DNA from: Chamaecyparis obtusa
Taxonomy: Eukaryota; Streptophyta; Pinopsida; Cupressales; Cupressaceae
Assembly: GCA_027943335.1 (NCBI GenBank)
Contig: BSBK01002080.1
Coordinates: 1,120,001-1,184,000 of the forward strand
DNA: 64,000 nucleotides
Reading direction: 5' to 3'
The notes beneath the pieces are model-generated. The model was not told the origin of the DNA. It worked only from the letters and a program-made list of their open reading frames with translations, and searched no databases. Every line of letters starts with the position of its first letter. The stretch's first letter is position 1. The position numbers and the translations under genes were made by a program. Below are positions 24,928 through 34,483 of the stretch, one piece after another.

Positions 24928-26300
24928 ATGACATACTTTAGGAAAGAAAGTCCTAAGTTCGATGGAGAGAATTATCTTGATTGGAAGAACAAGATGGTGA
25001 CCCATTTGTAGTGCATTGCTTTTGAAGTTTTTAATGTAACCATCCAGGCAGCCAAGATTCCTACATTAGAAGACCTTGCAAAAAATGATGCTACTAATGC
25101 TCAAAAGGAATTGTTTCATTAGAATTTTATTGCTAAAGAAGCCCTTATCAACACCCTATTTGATGGTGAATTTTTAGAAGTAAAAAAGATAGATACAACC
25201 TATAAAATTTGGAAGCACCTTAAAGACATTTTTGAAGGAGACAAACAAGAAAAGGATGCATGTAGAAAGACATGGATGAAAAGATACAATGCATTAGAGA
25301 TTCTGCCTAAAGAAAATATCTGAGCTTATAATCAGAGGATTAATGAAGCAGTTGCTAGAATTGGGAACAATGGTGGAGAGATTTCTGAGGAAGACATTAT
25401 GGACAAGTTGATAACTACTCTTACTCCAGAATATGAAAGCAAGATCAACATCCTTGATGAGACCATGTAGCTTACATCAAATTTCAAGAGAGAGACCTTG
25501 ATCAACAAAATCTTAGCTTTTGAGATTTCAAGATTGAAGATAGAACCAAAGAGTGAGATAGCTTTCAAAGCAATAGTTCATGGTAAGAAATCTGCAAACA
25601 CTTCCGGTAATTTTGATGATGATGATGAAGATAAAACACTAGATGATTTTATTGCTATGATTGCCAAAAGAGAGAAGAAAGGAAAAGGAAAATATGAAGG
25701 TCAATTACCATTTAAGTGCTTTTCATGTAATAAGATTTGTCACTTTGCATCTAAGTGTCCCACTAGAGCTAGAAAGTTCAAAAAGGATTATAAGCCTAAG
25801 TATTCTAAGGAATGCTACTATGCTAGAGATGGAGTCTCAGATGAAAAATCAGGTGAAGAAGAAATTGGATTCATTGCTATTGTAGACAAAACAAATATTA
25901 AGTCAATTCCTAAAAATGAGAAAGTGAATCAAGAGCTAGCATTGATTTCCCAAGCAGATATAAGAATAGACTAGACTATAGACAGTGGTTGTTCACATCA
26001 CATGACAGGTGATAAAGGCAGGTTTGTTCATTTGGACAAATACAATGGAGGTATGGTCAGATTTGGAGACAACACTCCTAAACCTATAGTTGGTAGAGGA
26101 GCCATCACTTTGGATGGAAAGAATAGTATTGATGATGTTCTTTATGTTGATGGTTTGAAACATAACCTTCTCAGTGTTGGACGGTTACTTGGTAAATGTT
26201 ATTAGTTGGAGTTCAAAGATGACAAATGCATCATTAACAACAAACATGGTGTTATGATTGCATCAGGAACAAAGACAAGAGGTAATGTTTTTCAACTCAT
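24928..26300 (+). pseudogene. E gag and protease region
   Basis: ATG 24928 (MTYFRKESPKFDGENY) opens a copia Gag. The CCHC knuckle at 25717-25758 reads CFSCNKICHFASKC, so the usual Gly before His is Cys. The protease active site DSG is at 25981-25989 with the usual CSHHM context. In-frame stops are TAG at 25009, 25120, 25468, 25972 and 26203, and TGA at 25321. Several fall where Gln or Trp is expected, for example Trp before IDSGC. A frameshift lies near 26300, before the integrase zinc site. Confidence 0.9.
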
Positions 26301-29039
26301 TCAAAAGCAAGTTGTTTTGTTGCTAAAGTTGATGATAGTTGGTTGTGGCATAAAAGACTATGTCATATCAATTTTGATAACATAGTAAAGATAAGCAATG
26401 TTAAGGCAGTAAGAGATCTACCTAGCATAGAAAAGCTAGTTGATACTATATGCAAGGAATGTGTGATGGGGAAGCATGTGAGAAATTCATTCAGGAGCAA
26501 GCAGAATTCAACAGAGAAAAAGTTGGATCTGATTCATATAGACCTATGTGGACTAACTCAAACAAGATCATACTATGGTGAAAGGTATTTTTTCTTTTTT
26601 GTTGATGATTATACTAGGATGATGTGGGTTGCATTCTTAAAAGATAAGTTAGAAGCTTTTGAGAAGTTCAAAATATTCAAAGCTAAGGTTGAGAATGAAT
26701 CTGGATTAAAGATAAAATGTTTGAGATTGGATAGAGGAGGGGAATTCACCTCTGACATATTCTATGAGTACTATGAATAACATGGCATAAAGAGATAGTT
26801 AATTGCACCTAAAACACCTCAGTAGAATGGAATTGCAGAGAGAAGGAATAGGATCATTCTTGATACAGCACACACCATTATGATAGAAGGAAAAGTTTCA
26901 CACACCTATTGGAGAGATGTGATCAATATAGCAGTCTATACAATCAATAGAATTTAGTTAAGGCCTGACACTGACAAAACACCTTATGATCTATGGTTTG
27001 GTAATGTTCCCACTATAAAATACTTTAGAATCTTTGGAAGCAAGTGCTACATCAAGAGGGATGAAGCAATAGGCAATTTTGATGCAAGAAGTGATGAAGG
27101 TATTTTTCTTGGTTACTCTACTAAAAGTAAAGCTTATAGATGTTTCAATTTAAGATTGAAAAAGATCATTGAAAGTGCTCATGTAAAGATTGATGAAAAG
27201 TTTATGATTCAAGAAAGATATCATGATTACTCACTCATGATTAAAGAAGAACCTAGACCCTCCACTAGTGAGATAGTTATTGAGGAAATGTTTGACAACA
27301 TTGATGTGTTGTTCAATGACCCCGAGACAAGTGAAGAAAGTACTCCTAAGGCTGATAAGTCAGCATCACCTAAAGTTCCAAAGTTTACATCAAAAAATCA
27401 TTCCAAGAAAGACATCATTGGAGATTAGAGTGAAAAAGTCTTAACAAGATCACAAGAAAAGAACTCAGCTAGCAATGATGTGGTATGTTTACTATCTCAG
27501 ATTAAACCTTTAAGTGTTGAAGATGCTTGTAAGGATTCAGATTGGCATGATGCTATGAAAGAAGAACTTGATCAGATCATTATGAATGACACTTGGGAAT
27601 TGGTCCCAAGACCTAGTGATAAGAATGTGATTGGAACAAAGTGGATATTTAGAAACAAGATGAATGAAGATGGTATAGTAGTAAGAAATAAAGCAAGATT
27701 AGTATGTAAGGGATATGCACAAAGAGAAGGCATTGATTATTCAGACTCATTTTCACCTATGAGTATATTAGAAGCTATTAAGTTTTTTTTAGCTTATGCT
27801 ACAGTTAAAAACTTCAAAGTTTATTAGATGGATGTCAAATCAACATTCTTGAATGGAGACTTAAAAGAAGAAGTATACATTGAGCAACCTGAAGGATTCA
27901 CCTTATCAGAAAGACCTGATATGGTATGCAGATTGAAGAAGGCCCTCTATGGACTTAAGAAATCCTCTAGAGCATGGTATGAGAGACTAGATGGATACTT
28001 AACAAAGATTGGATTCAAGAAAGGAGTAGCAGATTGTAATCTATTCATTAGAGAGACATTTGAAGGTTTATTACTTGTAGCTATATTTGTTGATGACATT
28101 ATCTTTGGAGGTAATGACAAACTTAGTGCTAAATTTGCCAAAGAAATGTAGAATGAGTTTGAGATGAGTATGATTGGTCCTATCAAGTGCTTTTTGGGAT
28201 TAAATGTGTAGTAGACAGAAAAAGGGATTTTCATTAATCAATCAAAGTATGTGAAAGAGATACTGAAGAAATTCAAGATGGATGATTGCAAGCTAGTAGG
28301 AAACCCTATGATTAATGGATGCAAGCTTATAAAGGAAGATGACTCACCAGTAGTTGATATAACATTGTATAAGTCTATGATTGGTAAAATCATTTATCTT
28401 ACTCAGACTAGACCTAACATTTCCAATGCAGTTGGTATAGTTGGAAGATTTGCAGTAGAGCCTAAACAAAGTCACCTCATGGCAGTAAAGAGAATATTTA
28501 GATACTTGCAGGGAACTATAGATTATGGTCTATGGTATCCTAATTTAGAAAATGTTGAGCTTCATGTGTACACGGATGTAGATTGGGCAGGATGTGTTGA
28601 TGATAGAAAAAATACTTCAGGTGGAGTAGTGTTTCTTGGTGATAGACTTGTCACTTGGACAAGCAAGAAACAAAACTGTATTTCTTAGTCAACAATACAA
28701 GTAGAGTATGTTGCAGTAGCCTTGAATTGTTCTACAATTGTTTGGATCAAGCAGATGATAAAAGATTTTGGAATTCAGATTGATTATCCTATTGTTATTC
28801 ACTATGATAACACTTGCACTATCAATATGTCAAAGAACCCTATGATGCATGCAAAGACAAAATACATTGAGATCAAGTATCACTTCCTAAGAGAGAAAGT
28901 GGTAGAGAAAGAAGTCAAGTTGGACTATGTGAGTACTAAAGAATAGTTGAAAGATATATTCACAAAGCCCTTGCCTAAGGATACTTTTGAGTATCTTAGG
29001 GGGAAGTTGGGAGTAATTGCCTCCTCTGATTCTACTTAG
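26301..29039 (+). pseudogene. E integrase, reverse transcriptase and RNase H
   Basis: After the frameshift near 26300 one frame runs to the probable natural TAG at 29037. Integrase has the zinc-binding WHKRLCH...CKECVMGK region (from 26343) and the D-D-E core, the last in NGIAERRNR. RT has [14 protein letters not shown] and FVDDIIFGG (28086-28112). RNase H ends in KPLPKDTFEYL. Internal stops are TAA 26778 and TAG at 26796, 26823, 26955, 27426, 27825, 28149, 28209, 28212, 28686 and 28944. Most sit at positions that are Gln in related elements. Confidence 0.92.
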
Positions 29040-29404
29040 AAAGAAGTAGGAATGGCATCAGTCCTCAGGGACTAATGGAAGGTTGACTACTCTACCTTAG
29101 GAGTAGTACCGATGCTTAAAATAAGTGGCACCCTTTTCCATTGATGTCAAAGGGGGAGTATATATACAAAGTCATGAAAAAAAGAAGTAAAAAGAGGAGT
29201 AATATACTAAGGGGGAGCATCATTTAGTTATGATAGCAGTACAGTTGAGGAGATAGAGAATATTAGAAAATATTGCAACAGATGGAGGATTCATCTTTGG
29301 GGAAGTTTTGAAGAGGAAATGGAGAACGCTATAAAAGAAATGTTCATTTGGGTTGATGGTGGTTTTTCATTCCACATGTTGCCATCAATGCCAAAGGGGG
29401 AGAT
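29040..29404 (+). promoter_or_regulatory. 3' UTR of E: duplicated polypurine tract and inverted-repeat arm
   Basis: Non-coding. Upstream copy CCATTGATGTCAAAGGGGGAG is at 29138-29158 and another AAGGGGGAG near 29209. The LTR-adjacent tract is AAAGGGGGAGAT ending at 29404. The arm at 29372-29395 pairs with 29443-29466 in the LTR at 21 of 24 positions. Confidence 0.8.
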
Positions 29405-30706
29405 TGTTGGAGATTTACCAACAGGCTAGTACTGACTGTATGTTTGTCATTGATGACAACATATGGAAAGTAGCATACGTGGAAGTATTATGCAATAAGA
29501 ATTTAGTATATGATGCATGGACATGATATCAGCATGATATCATGAGTGCAGAGGTTAACTATAAGTACAGACAATTATATAGCAGCTTGTGTCAGCAGTG
29601 TTCTTGACAGAGTTACATGCAGTGTTCTATGTATGGTTGTCCATATAGTTTTCTTATGGGCATGCACCATAAGATATATGTTGAAGACATGTTAGTGATT
29701 TTTTAGTTATGAACACATAGTCTAATGATGAACGCAAGTAAATTTATGCAGTCGCTATTCACTAGTAGCAGTTTCTTGTGTTTGTTCAGAAGAGCCGACA
29801 AAGATTTTATTGTTTCTTGAGTTGCACCTATCTTGAGGATATGTGCCCTTGGAGTTAAGCTTGGAGAAGTGTTATTGATATTTGGTTAAGAGCGCATAAG
29901 TTAATTCAGCTTACAGGGAAAGTTCTAGTTGTTTTGGTAGAGCTGACAGTGTGTGGCATGCATCTACAATTATTTTATTAGACAAGTCCCAGAATGAGTT
30001 GTGTGCATAATAGAGCTGACAGAATGTTTGTTGGATTTTATTATAGTTTCTCTAATATGATTTCAAGGTGGTTCTAACATGCCAACTTGATAATATCATT
30101 TGGAGGAAAGATATTTATAGGCAGTCATTTGTGATTGCTGAAGTGTGGTTCATGGTTGATTAAGCATAGTAGAGCAAAGTGTGCAAAGTGTTGAACCATC
30201 AAAAGAAGGTCTATGTGACCAAGTAGAGTATGTGTACTATTCATTGGAATTGATCCAGATAGTAGGTCAAAGTATAGTTCACCAAGATCCAGATATAGTG
30301 TGTATTTGTTATTCAGAAGGTTGTAGCCTTCGCCCATTTGAGTAGTGAGCTCTCAGATAGTGCATCCTCTCCCCTAACAGGGACAATTGTAAAAGACTCC
30401 TAATAGCGTTTGACCCTTAACCAGGTCTATTGTACTTAATATATTGTAAAGCTACTCCTAACAGGGTAAAGGATCTTCTAGCAAGGATCATTATACACTA
30501 GTACAAAATATTAGTGGGTATCAAGTCCCACCAGGGTTTTTACCTATTTGGGTTTCCCCGTAACCAAAATATTGGTGTTGTGTTCAAGTGTTCTTTCATT
30601 GTCTTTATGCTTTATGTTTAAGTATACTTAATTGGATAAAGAATTAAAACTTGTAGATAACTGATTCACCCCCCCTCTCAGTTATCTCTTGGGACTATTC
30701 CTAACA
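29405..30706 (+). repeat. 3' LTR of element E
   Basis: It is the partner of 23569-24870 with the same length and ends, and the palindromic U3 repeat recurs at 29522-29544. The TTGGA duplication and element D sequence follow directly. Confidence 0.93.
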
Positions 30707-30711
30707 TTGGA

Positions 30712-31141
30712 TGCATCCACAGTGGATGCACCCTCTACATCTAGATAATTTAGCTCTAGGCCCTTGCATGGCTAGTATACTCACCCTCAGAGTATGCACC
30801 TTTTGATTTAACCTTTTGAAGACTAGCAGAACCTATTTGTGAGAGTGCACAAGCTAATTGATAGCAGAATGAAATTTGGAGATTTTCAATGAAAGTCTCA
30901 TTTACACAGCAAGCATTAATGGTGGAATTTTCACTTTAAAGTACATAGAAGCTTGTAGATCACTTATTGAATTCGAGTTTAGAGTGATTGAAGAGTATAA
31001 AAGCCCTAGCAATTGATTGTGAAGGATTGTAGATTGATTCACCAGTGAAGCAGTGTGTTTGATCAGTTGCAGAAGCCCTAATCTATTGCGCTAATTTAGA
31101 AGTTCTTGGAAACCTTTAGGAAAGTGATATACAAGTAAGTG
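30712..31141 (+). promoter_or_regulatory. D inter-ORF region with an internal TATA box
   Basis: Non-coding. It starts with a 19-bp perfect palindrome (TGCATCCACAGTGGATGCA, 30712-30730) touching the E insertion point. TATAAAAG at 30996-31003 is ~140 bp before the ORF2 ATG (31142), an ordinary distance for a plant 5' UTR. A GTAAGT donor-like site sits just before the ATG. I infer a separate promoter for ORF2; this is untested. Confidence 0.5.
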
Positions 31142-33251
31142 ATGGCTAATCCTATTGTATTTGATGTTGCAGAGAAGAAAATATATGTATTTAAGAGGCA
31201 CCCATTCAAATCTACATTGGATGACCTAGAAGGGGCATTCTCCCACACTTCTATGGGTGTTATGCATGTCGAAGACATCCGTGCATACATATATTGTCAA
31301 AAGGAGCCAGCAGGTCTTGACAAAATTAGAGAACACAATGAGACCATGATGAAACCAATCAAAAATCTTTCTTGATGAGTTCGCGCAATTAGAGAATCAT
31401 CCTATTATTGAGTTTGCTATGGTACATGAGTTTTAAAAATCTGAATGGATCAAGATCCTGTTGAGCAGAATCCACGATGACCTATTTTGGTTAGGTTAAG
31501 TTCTAGTAAGGATTATAGGATATCTCTTACATGAAATGACATGCCTCTCAAGGACATGCACCATTCTCCTAGTGGGAAAGGATGTTAGAAAAGTTGTAGA
31601 ATAGTCATGAAAGTCAAGAAGTGATAGGCATGGAATGACCATTGATCCTATAGAGGAGAAAGACATCAAATTGATGTCTATGATATTAGGGTATAAGTTT
31701 TAGCACACAAACAGGGTGAATAGTGTGTCTATGGCCATTATTCTTGCAGCAATAAGGATTGTCAGAGAAAATGGAGAGTTCAATTTGTGTGAGATCTTTC
31801 ATGCACAACTGATAGACAACATTAAGGCCATCAAACATGACAAGACCAAAATATTCAGGTTTGGGTCTTTAATCATTTACATGTACTTCCATATACTTGG
31901 AAAGGTTTTAGATTTATACCTAGACAAAGATATACCTACAATATCTCAAATATCCTTTAAGGCATCTAATGATAGTTCATTGCAGGATTACATGGAGCTA
32001 GAATTGAAAACATTCAGAATCAAGATGCAGATGAGATATAGGATACCTGAGAAAATAGTTAAAAAATACAAGGATAGCATTTGATTTATGGTAGAAATTG
32101 ATGTAAAATGTATGGAAGCAGTTGAACCAAGGAAAAAGTGGATTCATCCACTTGGATATTAGGTTGAGGAGAAAATCCTAGAGGCATATGCCCAAGTACT
32201 GTTATCAGCACCTAAGGACCCTAATGAGCCAAGATGGGGGACTTATGAAGAGAAAACAAGAGAAGTTGATGCAATTTTAAATAGTGCATCAACCAAAAGA
32301 AAAGTAGCCAATGTTACTTATGAGATATTGCAAATTCATGGAGTAACTCAAGTAGACCTAGACAAAGCAAGACAAGAAAAGATTGCTTTGGGAATTGAGA
32401 GTGCATCTTCAGTAGAGGCAGAGTCTAATGATCCAAAATTGAAGAAGGTAAAATTGGAGAAGTCTGATGATCTAAAGGGTAAAATAGTTGTTGCCCCTCC
32501 TAGGCCCAGAGAAACAATTGACCTTACTACTCCTCCTGAGTATAACAAAATGCTTAAGAGGAAGAAAGAGATCAACACTAGTCATCCATCCTTGTGAGCA
32601 ACAAGAAGTAGGAAGAATACTCAAGCACCTCCAGAAGTAAGTTTCAAACCTAGTCTTAGTGTGTCGAGTACAAGGATTATTAATGAAGGTAGGATAGATC
32701 AAGTAGGGAAGTTCTATGAGAAGTATAGTGAAATTGACAAATCAGAAATCCATGTAATGATTATCAAACAAATGTTGAAATTTAAAAGGACAGTCCTAGA
32801 ACTAAAGACAATGATTCCTGACAATGTGTGGAATATCTTAGAATTCCAAAAAAGACATGCCATTAAAGAGGATCAAAGCATAAGAGAAAAGACTCTAGAT
32901 GAAAGTCTCCCAGTATGTTCTCTAGAGGAGAAAACTTTGTTGTTAGATTTGGTGAAACCGCACCTCTGGACTAAGACACGAACACTACACATCATGGACA
33001 AGAATTATGAGTTGGTTGCAAAGGAAATAGAGAAGGATTTTGAGAAGGTATTCTTGAACAAACACATGTATCCACCCACTGCACCCTCAACACAAGTGCC
33101 CTATGAGGAAGTCAAAGTGGAAGAGCCCACTAATGTACCATTTACAGGTCCTCAAGATTCAACGCCTGTAGTTGAAACTCCTACAAAGGAAGAAAAGTCT
33201 GTGACCAAAATTCAACAAGATGTTATAGAATATGGAGTTATAGATGTGTAA
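31142..33251 (+). pseudogene. D ORF2: transposon-borne protein homologous to A ORF2
   Basis: ATG 31142 (MANPIVFDVAEKK). A frameshift near 31370 and several stops break it, but coding can be followed to TAA 33249. Blocks shared with A ORF2, in order, are the MHVEDIRAYIYC-like block, ILLSRIH, FRFGSLIIYMYFH, RIPEKIVKKYKD, FMVEID...EAVEPRKKW...PLGY, a Pro/Lys-rich linker (32400-32640) and a helical C-terminal domain with LWTKTRTLHIM. Homology along the whole length shows ORF2 is a heritable component of this group rather than a chance capture. No catalytic motif was seen, and function is unknown. Confidence 0.65.
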
Positions 33252-33364
33252 AGAAGATGTATAGTAATAAGACTAAGGGAGATATAAGTTAGAGTTTTTG
33301 TATAAGATGACAGATAGTAACTTTTCCATATTCCTTTGTTGCCATCAATGACAAAGGGGGAGAT
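33252..33364 (+). promoter_or_regulatory. 3' UTR, hairpin arm and polypurine tract of element D
   Basis: A short non-coding stretch. Arm CTTTGTTGCCATCAATGACAA (33334-33354) precedes AAAGGGGGAGAT. It pairs with ATTATGGCAACAAAG in the LTR, using the intact 5' LTR copy 21355-21374, with 19 of 20 positions and one bulge. Confidence 0.78.
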
Positions 33365-34478
33365 TGTTGGAAAGTTGACTATACTATTGTATATGAATTA
33401 ATATAGTGTTTTCATTATGGAAACAAAGTCACATAGAGTTTTGGAGTCAGCAGACATCATCAGAAGATCAGTATTTGGCTAAGTACAGAAGACTAGACAG
33501 TTAATAGAGAGCCAGTAGATTAGAGCATCAGCACACATGTGTATGACCAAGTTTTGGTATGTGCACTAGAATATAAGATGGTAAGAGTATATTCATGCTT
33601 AGTCTAAGAGTCCATGATCAGAAGATTCAGTATGACAAAGATACAAACAATTGAAATTACATAGACAGTGAATGCTAGAACAAAACAGTGTATGCAGCCG
33701 ACTATTGGTAATTTGATTAGCGACTATAATATTGTTTTGTAAAGGCTATGTGCCTATTGTAATTAGGTTGTAGACATGTAATTAAATTTTTTTGTAAACA
33801 CGCTTGAGCCAATTCAATTGGAAGCATTGTATGTAATCAGTTATAGGATGACCTAGTTAATTATTTTGATAGCGCATATAAATATGAGATGCGCCCTTTG
33901 TAATTGGTATGGAAGTTGAAAAAGAGTTGAGATAAGAAGAGAAGAAGTGTGCAAAAAGTTAATAATATGTATTAGAGCTTTGCAAGAGGTTAAAGCATCA
34001 ATGCATAAAAGGACCTGATTAGATAAGTAGTGTCATAGTGCTAGTTCATCCAATAGATATAGTGTGTATCTGAGATCAAAAGGTTGTAGCCTTCACCACT
34101 TGAGAAGTGAGCTCTAGGATAGTGTGTCCCCACCCTAATAGGTTTAATTGTAAAAGACTCCTAACAGGGTCTGACCCTTGACCAGGTCACTGCACTAAAT
34201 GCATTGTAAAGACAACTCCTAACAGGGTTAAGGATATTCTAACAAGGATCATAAGACACTAGTACAAATTATTAGTGGTGTCAATTCCCACTGGGATTTT
34301 TACCTATTTGGGTTTCCCCATAACCATATTGGTGTTATGTGTTGTGTTCATCTATCTTGTTTATGTTAATGTTCATTTCAATTCTTAAGCATTCAAGTTG
34401 AGTTTAAAGAGTAAAGAAAAAAGATCAAATATAGTGAAGACTGATTCACCCCCCCTCTTAGTGTTCCCATTCCTAATA
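33365..34478 (+). repeat. 3' LTR of element D
   Basis: It is the partner of 21311-22422 (1,114 bp). The terminal AACA is mutated to AATA. The GTTTA duplication and G gag follow at 34479. Confidence 0.92.
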
Positions 34479-34483
34479 GTTTA

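Larger units (their letters stand above)
23569..30706 (+). mobile_element. Element E: Ty1/copia retrotransposon, TSD TTGGA
   Basis: Two 1,302-bp LTRs (23569-24870 and 29405-30706), TGTTGGAGATTT...TATTCCTAACA, flanked by TTGGA at 23564-23568 and 30707-30711. The internal region has a primer site, a complete Gag-PR-IN-RT-RH order and a polypurine tract. It lies in element D, making it the innermost of four nested levels. A second member, E2, begins at 62522. Confidence 0.95.
21311..34478 (+). mobile_element. Element D: non-autonomous copia-type LTR retrotransposon, TSD GTTTA, interrupted by E
   Basis: LTRs are 21311-22422 and 33365-34478 (TGTTGGAAA...TTCACCCCCCCTCTTAGTG...), flanked by GTTTA at 21306-21310 and 34479-34483. 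The primer site is TTGGTATCAGAGC at 22424-22436, and the polypurine tract is AAAGGGGGAGAT before 33365. The internal region codes for a coiled-coil/zinc-knuckle ORF1 and a long ORF2, and lacks PR, IN, RT and RNase H. Element E (23569-30706) is inserted between the two ORFs. The layout equals that of element A, so both belong to one non-autonomous group. Confidence 0.92.

Noticed and set aside
24928..29039. TAG might be read as glutamine (alternative genetic code or readthrough) because so many stops fall on Gln positions.
   Set aside because: Trp positions (for example before IDSGC in B and E) also became TAG, TAA is rare, and frameshifts accompany them. The probable natural terminator of E is itself TAG. 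Methylation decay explains all of this.
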